Assembly: GCA_030323885.1 (NCBI GenBank)
Contig: CM059194.1
Coordinates: forward strand, 7,401,686 to 7,465,685
Direction of reading: 5' to 3'
Length of the DNA: 64,000 nucleotides
From: Branchipolynoe longqiensis
Taxonomy: Eukaryota > Annelida > Polychaeta > Phyllodocida > Polynoidae
Shown here: piece by piece, positions 21,831-33,414 of the stretch
Position numbering within the stretch: position 1 is the stretch's first letter
Layout: each line of letters opens with the position of its first letter
Notes under the pieces: generated by a model
What the model was told of the DNA's origin: nothing
Database searches by the model: none
The model's input: the letters and a program-made list of their open reading frames with translations, nothing else
Program-made: the position numbers and the translations under genes

Positions 21831-22458
21831 GCACCTCACTTACAGTAGGTATCACAGATGATTTTTGTTAATGCAAAATAGTGTTACACTTTTGCATCCA
21901 CATTAAAGAGGGTCAATGTTGAAATTGATTAGTTTTTATTTCATCAAGATATCTCAAACGGTTTAGTTGTGAGAGACATTTAAAGATTAAAAAAATTGGG
22001 GTTAATTTTGGACTTGTAAAAATAGGACGAAAAGCCATTTTCAGGGACCCATATCTTAAAAACTAAGAATATTATACAATCAAGGCTCTGGAAATGACTT
22101 GTATATACTACATTCATTTTATTAAGCAAATTACAGTCATCACACTATTCATTTGTTGAAGTTACAGGCATATCAATTAGGCAGATTATTTTAATCACTG
22201 CCCAACCAGAAATGCACAGACGGCACAAAACTGCTACTTTGACTGGTCGTAAAATGGTTATTATTCTCCCTATACGATTCATCTTTGAGAAACCACCTGA
22301 TATATATACAGAATACATGTCTATTTTTTTTCGTGCCTCTGTATACATTAGTTTTAGAACTATAAGACTTCAAAAATTGAAAATATGCTAATTTTACCCA
22401 TGTCCGAGGCTCAATTTTTATGGAAAAATACCTCAAATGACCCAAACTTCAAAAGTGC

Positions 22459-22790
22459 CTCATGACCAAACCGTTTGAGATACAGACATGAAACTGGCAA
22501 TACAACCATGTTGGACAATGCTCTTGACAATGTAACCAAATTGGTTTCATTTAAATTAATATTTGCATAGCTCTAGTGGCATTAAAATATCCCATTTTTC
22601 AGATAATTTAGCATTGTTTTCAGTATGGAAAAAAATTGACCCATTCTTCAAACATGTCCCATGACCAAGCCATGTGAGGTACGAACATGAAACTTGCACT
22701 AGAACCATTGTGGGTCATGTTCTTTACTATGAAAACATATTTGGTTCATTTAGACTAATATTTACAGAGGTATAGTGGCATTAAAAGGTC
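22459..22790 (+). repeat. Imperfect tandem duplication, period about 200 bp
   Basis: CATGACCAAACCGTTTGAGA then AACATGAAAC, ATTTAAATTAATATTT and AGTGGCATTAAAA at 22459-22590 recur in diverged form at 22660-22790. It lies just 3' of the transposase-like gene and could be part of its transcribed tail. Confidence 0.6.
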
Positions 22791-22844
22791 TTTTTGTCTG
22801 TCAGAATGCACAGACACACCCCCTTCCCCCCAAATCTCTATGCC

Positions 22845-25330
22845 TTAAAGACATATATCAGAATATTCCTTGTACAAATTCTCAAGATCTGTGAGCCTAG
22901 GTACAGACCAAGACCGTAAATTAGAAGCATGGACTTCAAAATCATGAGCTAAAACAAAACAGGACTCAACAGTTGCAATATCGTCCACTCGTGGCCATCT
23001 GAAAATATTTCTGGGTCCACGCTTAAGGAACTGGACCGTAGCCAACATCGGATTGTGTACCTTAATTATCTCTCCAACATAGAAATGCTCATCATAAGCA
23101 ACTGCAACCCAATTCCCTTGGTTGGTCCAGAGTCACCTGATTTCCTAAAATTTTCTTATGATCCCGTGATGTCCCATCACCATGTAAATCCCATTTGTCA
23201 CTGCTGATAATTTCCTCTGCGACCTGAAACTTTGACAGTACATGGGCCCTATCAGCCATGCTATTTGCTGTAGAAGCACTTGGTAACTGGTCCAATGGTA
23301 TTTTTTTATCAAATAGCCATTTTGCTACTGTTTGTATCACCTGGCCACATTTGTTGGTAGGCACATCTAACTCGCCCACTAACTCCATTACACATTTCTC
23401 AAGAGAGTTGGACATAGGGTTGCCCAGGAGTGTCACCTTTTGTTCTGAAGTCATCATGTGACATTGCACTAACCAGTTCCGCTTTTAGTGCCACACATTC
23501 ATCTCTCACCACTTTCAGTTTTTTACGAAGCTGTGTACAATTGGATACATAAAACTTAGATTTTTTATGTGAAGCAGAAAGCATGGTTTCCACATTCTTA
23601 ATTTTCTTTTTTAGTTCATCTCTTTGGTCACACTTTTTGCACACTACTGACCCAGGAGTACTAGTTGCCCTTTTGACCTTTTTTATTTTACGTTCTTTTG
23701 CACGGATGTACTTAGATCTCCTAGAAAGTCTTTTATAAAGTGCACCACCTTTAATGTCTTTTATTTCTGCACTGAGCTTGTTGACATTTGCATGGAGGTT
23801 ACTGTTTTCAACTGTTAACTTAACAATTTCGTCTTCTGCTGCTTTCCGGTTTCTTTCTGTGTCTCCAAGCTCTTTCTGTATAACTACAAATTTGTTGTTG
23901 CACTCCTCATACATTTCACCCAATGTTTCTGCTTTCACTTGATACTCACCCAATAAATTATCTTTCATTTCTAATTGGGATTTAGTTTCTTTCAGGTCTT
24001 TTGTAGCAATTTTCAGTTCACTGACTTCAGGCACATCAACTGGCTTTGGCATTAGTTCAGCGGGCTTTGGCTTGAGTTCACATGGCCTGTCACCTGAGTC
24101 TGTTGTTTTTACAAGTTTCTGTTTGAACTCTAGAAGCTTGGACCCTTTTTTTGACTTTTTGACTTTCTTAAGACATACTCGCATCTTCCCTACATAAGAT
24201 TTATAAGCATGCATATCAAGAAATAAGTTTGGCCAGAGGGTTTGAATAACATGAAACGTATTTACCTCGGAGTCCTCCAGTTCCAGGAGGACTCCATTTG
24301 TTGGTAGAGAGCTCGGGAGTTCCTTTGGGAAAGGTTCATTGACTATCAGACGATCGATTCCCATCTCAGCACAAAAGGGACCTGAAATGAAATAAACGAT
24401 CCTATGACTGTACGTCAATATCATTTAAATATGCAGTTGTAATTTGTATAAGTAAATCTATTTTTACTCACCGATTCTATTAAAATCTGTGACAAGGTTG
24501 TAATATTCCTTTCTGTCTTTTTCCTCTGCCAACTTTTCTGCTTCTTGCACACACTTTTCGATGATGCTTCGGCTTTTTGATTTTGCCCAATTAGATAAAG
24601 CAGGGAACATTAACACCATCAAACTTGCAACATTGTCCCATGAAACACTACTTTCTAATTTGATATGATACACTTGTAAAAGTAGAAGATTTGATGCTTT
24701 ATCATGAAACTTGGGTATATTTGGTCTGCGACCTCTACCTTTGGCACATAGAATACTTCTCAGTAGCTTCATCTGTGCATCATCTGAAATATAAAAACAA
24801 ATTGTGAATTTTGTATTCAATTTCAGTTTGTTTGAATGCTAAACCAATGTTTTTACAAGCTGGTATTCACACATAGCTAGATACAGGCTGGCGATCAACA
24901 CTGGGTGATAATACCAGTCCACTGAACAGCAAACATTGAGTTTCACCATTTTGAATACCCCCGGTCTTGCACCTCCCGAAAATGTTGATCACGGTTTTTA
25001 ATATTGAAGCGCATCATTGGTATCATTACAAATGAATCAGTTTGATTCAAAACATCATAAAAAGTAGTCATGATTTGTTTCATGGAGTTTTTCGATGTGA
25101 AACGGAACATTTGAGAGTCCCAAACTTTGTCTCTGTGCCCAAAATCCAGTGGAAACCCGGACATTTCACCATTGCTGTATCATGTATCAACAAGTTTAAT
25201 CAGACAAATCTCGTAAACAGGTGCAAATAATTTTAAATGAACTTGTCAGAATATTGATAGGCATCTTATAAATCAATCACTTACCAATTTCTGTTCGAAT
25301 CTTAGCGGGAATGTCCTGATCCGAGTCCAT
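22845..25330 (-). pseudogene. Coiled-coil, transposase-like protein, three exons, degenerate
   Basis: Exon 1 is 25330-25285 (MDSDQDIPAKIRTEI; donor ATTG|GTAAGT), exon 2 is 24783-24472 (acceptor TATTTCAG, donor GTGAGT) and exon 3 starts at 24381 (acceptor TTTCAG). All junctions are phase 1, so splicing is intact. Exon 2 encodes a basic segment KGRGRRPNIPKF and a helical region. Exon 3 encodes a Lys-rich stretch, a long coiled coil (ETKSQLEMKDNLLGEY onward) and a CXXC pair (VCKKCDQRDE). The frame shifts near 23420 into a segment with SDKWDLHGDGTSRDHKK, which resembles the first strand of an RNase-H-like fold. Within a few codons (about 23120) it shifts again to AVAYDEHFYVGEIIKV and a C-terminal tail that ends at 22845. 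The change from the HGDGTSRDHKK region to the C-terminal domain is so abrupt that an internal deletion is likely. I recognise the type only as an uncharacterised, probably transposon-derived animal family, and its function is unknown. Confidence 0.65.
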
Positions 25331-26110
25331 TTTGATAGCAAATCACACCGACGAAGTATACCGAAAATGGCGGCCAGTCTGAGAGTGACTCGGCGCGGAT
25401 TAAGTAAAGCCAACCGCTTACAGTTCTCGAGTTGCGCATTACCCCCACGTGGTATCGAAAAACATAATTCGATTATTTAAAAGGAGGACACAATTAGCTT
25501 TCAAACAACATAAAATAATATATATTGCGAATTATGAGTCGTCTTGGGCATCATTTTGAAGTTTTTAAACGTTTTTAAAAGTTTGTAAAAGATATTTTCG
25601 TTCAAAGTTCTTATTAATGATTGATACTAAACTGTGGCTAAGAATCTGCTCTATCACGTCTATGTAAATTTGCACGTGAGGCACCTATGGGGTTTTGCGC
25701 AACTTGAATTGAATGCTGCGTCAACATTTCTTGATGGTCGGGAGATGCGGCCCAAAATATGTGAAATCCACAAATTCTACTCTCAAATATGTCACTTTTA
25801 ACCCAAAGTTCTGTACAGTGACACAAATAATAAATAAGAGATACCCAAAGAACAGTTCATCTCCTTTTATTCCATATACTTTTTATTACAATGGATAGAT
25901 TTTAAGACAAATCATAGTGAGTTTAAAACGGCCTTTGTTTGTGCCGAATCACATATTTCCAGCGGCCTGAGGCGCTCTATTGGGATACCTACTTACAGCT
26001 ACACAAATGCGCTAACCGATCACCTCTTTTAGACAAGTGGTGTTTACCGTCTGTCTGTTCATTGACATACGATACCAGTGTATAATTACAGACGATACCA
26101 GTTTACTTCA
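25331..26110. other. 5' flank of the transposase-like gene, no recognised feature
   Basis: AT-rich apart from a short GC-richer block at 25360-25450 before the first exon. No TATA box or inverted ends could be assigned with confidence. Confidence 0.4.
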
Positions 26111-26119
26111 CTTGGGGAC

Positions 26120-26520
26120 ATTGAGTGAGGGGAGATGGGCGTGGGGGGGGGGGGGGGGGGCTTAGTAAGGAGGGATGGGGAGTGCGGAGAGTGGGGGGGG
26201 GGGGGGGAGAAGGGTGGTTGTGTGAGGAAGGGGTGTGTAGGGAGGGGAGTGGGGAAGAAGGGCGTCTGGGTGAGGCTGGGTTGGGGAAGGGGAGGGAGGG
26301 GCAATGGGGGGGAAGGGGGGGGGGGGTGAGGAGTGGGTTGAGGCGGGGGAGGGAGATGATACGGCGTGTGTGTGGGGGGGGGGGGGGGGGGGGGGGGAGG
26401 GGCTCAGGGAAGATGTACGATGACAGCCTGCCCCACACGCTTCCCAGGCTTTTCTCATCCCGTCACCTCATCCCCACCAGTCAACATTCCCCCGCCCCCC
26501 CCCCCCCCCCACCTGCGCGC
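26120..26520 (+). repeat. G-rich low-complexity block followed by a C17 run
   Basis: About 280 bp of G runs (up to about 25) broken by A and T, for example GGGGAAGAAGGGCG, then a C-rich block at 26490-26512. Overlapping proline- and glycine-rich ORFs are artefacts. Run lengths may be unreliable in the assembly. Confidence 0.95.
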
Positions 26521-26765
26521 CACACCCCCACTTCACGCACTATAACAGGCCTACACCTATTAACGGGCGCTTCCTGCCCCCTCCCACCCACCCCAGGCCT
26601 CTGGCCGAGCTGTGTGTGGCTTTTACACTCGACTTGCTTCTGAGTTATTTGCATTGAATGTGTCACCAGCCCCTGGTGAGTCATACCTAAACTAAAGTGT
26701 CCCCGCAGATCTGACCGCCTCGTTTGCTGCTGAAGTAGGTCGTCTCACCTCAAACCACCGGACGA

Positions 26766-27106
26766 GGAGCGGGACGTAGCTCATGCAGTAGAGTGTCCCC
26801 CTGTGAATGTGTGGGTCATCTGATCAATCCTGCTCAGTGGACACATTTGCAGTTTGGGCTATTTTCCGTTCCAACCAGTGGTCCACAACTGGTTCATCAA
26901 AGGATGTGGTATGTCCCGTCCTGTCTGTGGGAAAGCCATATAAAAGACCACTTGCTGCTTATCGGAAAGAGTAGCCTGTGTGTTGGCAGCGGGTTTCATC
27001 CTCCAAAGAAATATGTCAGAATGACCATATGTTAGATGTCCAATAGCCGATGATGAAAATCAATGTCTTCTAGGGGCGTCGTTAAATAAGACAAACTTTT
27101 TTCAAA
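26766..27106 (+). mobile_element. MetaSINE-like tRNA-derived SINE
   Basis: The head is GGGACGTAGCTCATGCAGTA. The central domain has TTTGGGCTATTTTCCGTTCC, CCTGTCTGTGGGAAAG and ATATAAAAGACCACTTGCTG. The tail is GGGGCGTCGTTAAATAAGAC. The arrangement resembles the MetaSINE type known from molluscs and other animals. Other copies are at 29214, 30468 and 53384. Confidence 0.85.
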
Positions 27107-27122
27107 CCACCGGACACAGTAC

Positions 27123-27496
27123 CAAAGACCATATAATACTAAGATGGCTCACTCCCTATCTCTCCCATGGTAATGTAAATTTTGCAGTGCCACCTTGTGG
27201 TGGGTTTGATCAGCCCGTCTGCTGGTTGGTGTTTCACATGTAAACACATACAATTATATTATACATGAGATAGGTAAGTATGAATACACATCAATATGAA
27301 ATTGCTATGAACAAATACACATCATCATCAGCATCATCAGCATCATCACACATCTTTCACATTCATATATACATTTATACATATAATACAGCAACTGTTT
27401 AACCAAGAGAACAGCCAGCACACCAAGTGGTGGGTTTGATCATTTTGATTACACAGTACAGGCTGAGTGAGCCGTCTTAGTATTATAGGGTCTTTG
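27123..27496. mobile_element. MITE with CAAAGACCCTATAATACTAA ends
   Basis: Inverted ends of about 30 bp (CAAAGACCATATAATACTAA on the left; the right end is the complement with AAGACGGCTCACTC inside). A second copy in opposite orientation is at 36656-37041. The flanks ACAGTAC and ACAGTTG may be a decayed 7-bp duplication. Internal ATCATCATCAGC repeats occur. Confidence 0.8.
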
Positions 27497-27539
27497 ACAG
27501 TTGCCGGTAGAGAGTAGGCTTCCCATGTGGAAGGTTGGG

Positions 27540-28170
27540 TTGTTGGTTGGTTGTGTGTTGGAGCTTTACGTCACCGGCAACATCTAAGGTCATATCAGGA
27601 CGGGTCCGACTTGTGACAGTGCACACTCATGATGACTTTATAGTGCTGCCCCACTGGGAGACCAGCACCATGACCTGATATCCCACTCAGTCAGATTATC
27701 CTGACACTGAGCCAACCAGTCCTTGCCCTATCCTAATAATACCGAGCGCCTGGCCAGGATGTGGCAAGTGTTCTTTTTTCAGTCATTGGTTTGACTCAAC
27801 CAGGGTTCGAACCTGTGGATTCTAATCCATCGTCCTACCAAAACGGGAGACAGACGCGCCACTCATTCGGCCATCCCGTCTGGTCAGAAGGTCAGGAGTT
27901 TTGATTCCCGGTCGAGTCAAACCAATGACTTACAAAATGGATACTCATCTCTATCTGGCGCTCGGCACTACTAAGTACTAGGATTAGATAGGGCAAGGAC
28001 TGGTTAGCTCAGTGTCAGGATAATGTGACTGAGTGGGAAATCCCATTGTCATCACCTAATGCCGAGTGCATGGCTAGACAAGTTAGTATCAATTTTGTAA
28101 GTCATTGGTTTGACTCGGTCGGGGTTCGAACCCACATGGATTCGGCCATCCCGTCTGGTCGGCTACCTTG
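27540..28170. mobile_element. Three SINE family D copies, mixed orientation
   Basis: 27540-27880 is a full minus copy (tail GTTGGTTGGTTGTGTGTTGG, head with GGTTCGAACC). 27880-28060 is a plus head and mid part. 28060-28170 is a minus head (GGGGTTCGAACCC). Together they form a partly palindromic cluster. Confidence 0.75.
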
Positions 28171-28574
28171 GATACAAATGCTAGATCTACTGCACGTGAT
28201 CGTGATCATTGTGAACTACCCCACCCCACCCCACCTCACACACACATACCCGCTCACCCCTATCTTTGTATGTGAGGTGGGTGGTGTAAGGGTGAGGCAT
28301 ACCTGGGGGCGGTGTGGAGCGAATGGCTATATTTGGCAGTGATTATCCGTTAGCTACTGGTTACCCTCGCAGGCAGACCACCTAAAGGATTAATGGGGGG
28401 TGGGGGGGGGGGTTAATAGTAGATGCTTGGAGGCGGATTACTAACTATTCCCTGACAACCAACCCTTAATTGCAAACCTTTTGTAGATACATCTAAATAG
28501 TTTTAACCATCAGCTTTTTAAGAGGAGGCATGCATCCACCTTAACCCGGACTGAATAAACACTGTAATCACAAG

Positions 28575-28855
28575 ATTGGTTAGTTGTTGGAGTTATATGT
28601 CCTGGCAACATCTAAGGTTATACTATCTGGACGGGTACCGACTTGTGACAGTGCACACTCATGGCAGCTTTTCAGTGCTGCCCCAGTGGGAGACCATGCC
28701 GACAGCACCATGACGTGATATCCCACTGCTACATTATCCTAACAGGCTGTTACTAACACTGAGCTAACCAGTCCTGTCTCTATCCTATTAGACGAAATGA
28801 CAGGTCAGAAGCCCTAGAAGTAGATTAATGTGACTCATTAGTTTGACCTGGTGAG
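28575..28855 (-). mobile_element. SINE family D copy
   Basis: Tail GTTAGTTGTTGGAGTTATAT and central blocks GGGTACCGACTTGTGACAGT and CCATGACGTGATATCCCACT, read from the plus strand. The head is decayed. Confidence 0.75.
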
Positions 28856-28974
28856 TAAACAATACACTGTCGTCGTTTCCAACGTAGGCCTACTTGTGTT
28901 CCGAGGATACGCTGGTCCATCAGGTTGGATGAAAACGGCAACCAAATATGTCTGGTCGCAGCTATCATTTGACT

Positions 28975-29890
28975 GTGTGTACATTTGCATGTTTAGGCGT
29001 ATGTACTTGTGTGTACATGTGTGTATGCGTCTATGCCTATGTATGTGTGCATGTGTGTAGGCATATCTACTTGTGTGTGAATGTGTATGTGTGTAGGCCT
29101 ATGTACTTGTGTGTGCATGCATGTAGGCTTATGTAATTGGGTGTGCAAGTGTATGTAGGCCTATGCACATGTGTGTGCATGTGTCTAGGCCTATGTACTT
29201 GTGTGAGCATGTGATGGAGCGGGATGTAGCTCATGCGGTAAAGGGTCCACCTGTGAAGGGGTGGGTCATCTGATTGATCCTGCTATGTGGACCCATTTGC
29301 AGTTTGGGCTATTTTCCGTTCCAACCAGTGGTCCACAACTGGTTCATCAAGTTGGATGTGATGTCCTGTCTGTGGGAAAGTACATATAAAAGACCCCTTG
29401 CTGCTTATCGGAAAGAGTAGCCTACATGCTGGCAATGGGATTCCTCCAAAGAAATATGTCAGAATGACCGTATGTTTGATATCCAATAGCCAATGATGAA
29501 AATCTATGTGCTCTAGAGGCGTCATTAAATAAAACAAGCTTTCGTTTTGTCAGTGCATGTTGTGGGTTTACGCACTTGTGTATGCATGTGTATAGATGTG
29601 TATGTTTTTAGGCCTATGTGTGTAGATGTGTATGTTTTTAGGCCTTTTAGGCCTAAACACTTGTGTGTGCATGTGTGTAGGTCTATGTACTTGTGTGTGC
29701 ATGTGTGTATGCCTATCTACTTGTGTATGTACATGTATGTGTGTGCGCATGTGTAGGCCTATGTACTTGTGTGTGCATGTGAGTAGGCATATATACTTGT
29801 GTGTACATATACATGTAGGCTTATATATGTGTGTAGGGAGATGTACTTGTGTGTGCATGCATATGCATGCATGTGCGTGTGTGTGGGTGG
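28975..29890 (+). repeat. Minisatellite, about 30-bp TG-rich units, split by a SINE
   Basis: Units such as TGTGCATGTGTGTAGGCCTA then TGTACTTG repeat at 28975-29213 and again at 29555-29890. A MetaSINE-like copy (29214-29550) divides the array. ORFs on either strand (Cys/Val-rich or His/Thr-rich) are repeat artefacts. Confidence 0.9.
29214..29550 (+). mobile_element. MetaSINE-like SINE inside the minisatellite
   Basis: GGAGCGGGATGTAGCTCATG head, TTTGGGCTATTTTCCGTTCC centre and GTCATTAAATAAAACAAGC tail. Nearly full length. Confidence 0.85.
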
Positions 29891-30099
29891 GTGCGTAGAG
29901 CCCCAATCCCTGGTGATGGTGGTGGTGATGGTGGTGCCCGGATGTAGGTCAGGTGTCCGGTCGCCAGGGGGCGTGTATCTCCGTGTGTATCGCCGCCCCT
30001 GAGGCTTTCAGTGTGTCAACCTGTGTGGGACCTTCCCAGCCAGACAGATGGTCTCCTCAAGTGAAGGCCAGAGGCATCAGTCAGTGCACAGAACCCCTC

Positions 30100-30345
30100 G
30101 ATAGGTGCACACCAGGTAGATACCAGGTACACACCAGGCGCACGCCAGCTGCACGTTAAATACACAGCAGTTACACACCAGGTACACCACAGGTACACAC
30201 TAAGTACACAGCAGGTACACACCAGATGCACGGTCTCCTCAAGTGAAAATCAGAGGCATTAGTCAGTGCACATTACACCTCAAACAGTGCACACCAGGTA
30301 CACACCAAGTACACGCCAGGTACACACCAGTAGTGTATGTAAGAG
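30100..30345 (+). repeat. Minisatellite of CACACCAGGTA units
   Basis: About 20 units of 10-11 bp (ACACACCAGGT, ACGCCAGGTAC and variants), partly separated by a repeated block GGTCTCCTCAAGTGAA seen at 30050 and 30233. Confidence 0.85.
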
Positions 30346-30467
30346 TAAGAGTACAAATTAGTGAGTCACATTCACACAACCTACATCAACAAGCAGCAAC
30401 CTGAGCAACGCTGCAGTAACTCTGCAGTAATACTGCACCCAGGTCGGGGGTGATGGCAGTAGCTGTG

Positions 30468-30700
30468 GAAAGTTTGTTTATTTAACGATGCTTCTAGAGC
30501 ACATTTATTTTTATCATCGGCTATTTGACGTCAAACATATGGTCATTCTGACATATTTCTTTGGAGAAAGCCTGCTGCCGCCACATAGGCTACTCTTTCT
30601 GATAAGCAGCATGGGGTCTTTTATATGCACTTTCCCACAGACAGGACAGCACATACCACAGCCTTTGATGAACCAGTTATGGACCACTGGTTGCAGTAGC
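30468..30700 (-). mobile_element. MetaSINE-like SINE, minus, head truncated
   Basis: Read from the plus strand: tail GTTTGTTTATTTAACGATGC, then CATATTTCTTTGGAG, TCCCACAGACAGGACAGCAC and ATGGACCACTGGTT. Confidence 0.8.
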
Positions 30701-30964
30701 TGTGGACTGTGGATTCACCAGTAACAGACTGTGTGTGTAGGTAAGGACATTATAGCTGAGAGGCAGACGAGGGGGAGCTTAGTTATAGGTTAATGGTAGC
30801 ATTACTTACATGTAGACACCCCCCCCCCCCCCTCGTTCACGGTCGGCAGGATGACACAGGACGGTGACAGTTCACGGAGAACGAACCACCTATATAATAT
30901 TGCAGCAATGTGAACAAGTAGTTTGGGCACGATACATGGTACAAACTCACGTCCAGGAGCCGTG

Positions 30965-31600
30965 TAGTCAGATACACATGCATGTGTCAACTATACAATC
31001 TCACGTCTAGGAGCCATGTAATTCGATACACATGCGTGTGTCAACTATACAATCTAACGTCTAGGAGTAGGAGCCATGTAGTTAGATACACATGTGTGTG
31101 TCAACTATACAATCTCACGTCTAGGAGCCATGTAGTTAGATACAAATGTGTGTGTCAGCTATACAATCTCACATCCAGGTGCCATATAGTCAGATACACA
31201 TGTGTGTGTCAACTATACAATCTCACGTCTAGGAGCCATGTAGTTAGATACACATGTGTGTGTCAACTATACAATCTCACGTCTAGGAGCCATGTCGTTA
31301 GATACACATGCGTGTGTCAACTGTACAATCTCACGTCTAGGAGCTATGTAGTTAGATACACATGTGTGTGTCAACTATACAAACTCCTCATGTCCAGAAT
31401 CTGTGTATAGTTAGATAAACATGTGTGTGTCAACTGTACAAACTCACGTCCAGGAGCTGTGTATTCAGATACACATGCATGTGTCAACTATACAATCTCA
31501 CGTCTAGGAGCCATGTAGTTAGATACACATGTGTGTGTCAGCTATACAATCTCACATCCAGGTGCCATATAGTCAGATACACATGTGTGTGTCAACTATA
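30965..31600 (+). repeat. 54-bp minisatellite
   Basis: About 11 units with the core CTATACAATCTCACGTCTAG, GAGCCATGTAGTTAGATACA and CATGTGTGTGTCAA. The unit is 54 bp, a multiple of three, which is why a 142-codon frame of CQLYNLTSRSHVVRYTCV repeats stays open. I see no start context, signal or splice structure that would make it a gene. Confidence 0.9.
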
Positions 31601-31916
31601 AACACTCAGTGTTCACCTTCGACCTGGTTTCCTGGTCACATTGGGCAGCGTTCCTGCTGCTATTTAGGTTTTTTGTTACCTGGGATACAAAACAGTGGCT
31701 GCCCTGCTGGGTCAGTCTATTACACGGTTACACAACCGACACCACCTTACTCACGGGCCACCTCTCTGACTGCGGGACTTGGCCGGACGGTAGCCGGCAC
31801 TTGTCCACCCGTCAACGGCGAGCAAACCCCGGGGACCGACACGGGCTGCCGGCCTTACCAAACAGCGCCTCGTTCAAGGGCACGAAGGGCCCGTCGGGCG
31901 GACAGGGAAGGAGTTA
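31601..31916. other. GC-rich single-copy block between minisatellites
   Basis: About 315 bp, GC-richer than the surroundings, open in two plus frames but without recognised domains. It could be an exon of an unknown gene or repeat flank, and it has no convincing splice sites. Confidence 0.3.
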
Positions 31917-32735
31917 AACAGTTCACACTCTTGAAGAACTTCACTCGTATTACACCATTGGGATTTACTATAGCTGTTGTACAGTTCACAAACTTGGAAT
32001 CACACAAGAGACTTCACTCGTATTATACCACATGGATTTGCTATAAGTACTGTTGTACAGTTCACAAACTTGGAATCACACAAGAGACTTCACTCGTATT
32101 ACACCACATGGATTTGCTATAAGTACTGTTGTACAGTTCACAAACTTGGAATCACATAACAGACTTCACTTCTATTACACCACATGGATTTGCTATAACT
32201 ATAACTACTGTTGTACAGTTCACAAACTTGGAATCACATAACAGACTTCACTCGTATTACACCACATGGATTTGCTATAACTATAACTACTGTTGTACAG
32301 TTCACAAACTTGGAATCACATAACAGACTTCACTCGTATTATACCACATGGATTTGCTATAAGTACTGTTGTACAGTTCACAAACTTGGAATCCCATAAC
32401 AGACTTCACTTGTATTACACCACATGGATTTGCTAAAGCCTAACTGTTGTATAGTTCATAAACTTGGAATCACATAAGAGACTTCACTTGTATTACACCA
32501 CATGGATTTGCTATAACTATAACTACTGTGGTACAGTTCACACACTTGGAATCACATAACAGACTTCACTCGTATTACACCACATGGATTTGCTATAAAT
32601 TAAGTACTGTTGTATAGTTCACACACTTGGAATCACATTTTAAGAGACTTCATTTATATTGCACCACACAGATTTGCTATAACGTTTGTACTACACCATA
32701 CGGATTTTCCATAGCTGTTGTACATTTCACGAACT
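31917..32735 (+). repeat. 76-82-bp minisatellite
   Basis: About 10 units containing TACAGTTCACAAACTTGGAA, TCACACAAGAGACTTCACTC and ACACCACATGGATTTGCTAT. The units differ mainly by short ACTATA insertions. Confidence 0.92.
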
Positions 32736-32759
32736 TGGTGTGGTTGGACTAAGTAAGTG

Positions 32760-33410
32760 ACTGACTAACTCACAACAGTACTATTTGACACTGATTACCT
32801 AAATCTGACTCGTGGCAGTACTAATTTAGCACTGATTACCCAAAGACGTTCTGGTTGACCTAATTGACACACTGACTTGCTGCAGTACTAATGTAACACT
32901 GATTACGCTCTGGTTGACCTAATTGACACACTGACTCATGGCAGTACTAATGTCGCACTGATTATGCTCTGGTTGACCTAATTGACACACTGACTCGCTC
33001 CAGTACTAATGTAGCACTGATTATGCTCTGGTTGACCTAATTGACACACTGACTCGATGCAGTACTAATGTAGCACTGATTATGCTCTGGTTGACTTAAT
33101 TGACACACTAACTCACTGCAGTACTAATGTAGTAGCACTGATTTTGCTTTGGTTGCCCTAATTGACACACTGACTCACTGCAGTACTAATGTAGCACTGA
33201 TTACGCTCTGCTTGACCTAATTGACACACAGACTCGCGGGAGTACTAATGTAGCACTGATTATGCTCTGGTTTACCTAATTGACACACTGACTTGTTGCA
33301 GTACTAATGTAGCACTGAATACGCTCTGGTTGACCTAATTGACACATTGACTCACGGCAGCACTAATTATGCTCTGGTTGACCTAATTGACATACTGACT
33401 CGCAGTAGTA
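32760..33410 (+). repeat. About 60-bp minisatellite directly upstream of an ORF
   Basis: About 11 units containing GCTCTGGTTGACCTAATTGA, CACACTGACTC and GCAGTACTAATGTAGCACTG. The last unit ends about 10 bp before the ATG of the two-pass membrane protein. Confidence 0.92.
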
Positions 33411-33414
33411 AACT

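Noticed and set aside
24943..25164. Extra exon of the transposase-like gene
   Set aside because: The frame lies between exons 1 and 2, but exon 1 joins directly to exon 2 in phase and no matching splice sites were seen.
26086..26643. Proline- and glycine-rich frames across the G-tract
   Set aside because: They consist of homopolymer translation on both strands with no domain.
29568..29906. His/Thr-rich and Cys/Val-rich frames in the TG-rich minisatellite
   Set aside because: Both strands are open because of the repeat; no independent support.
32000..32400. Repeated 60-codon frames in the 76-bp array
   Set aside because: Overlapping frames that restart in each unit; the period is not a multiple of three.
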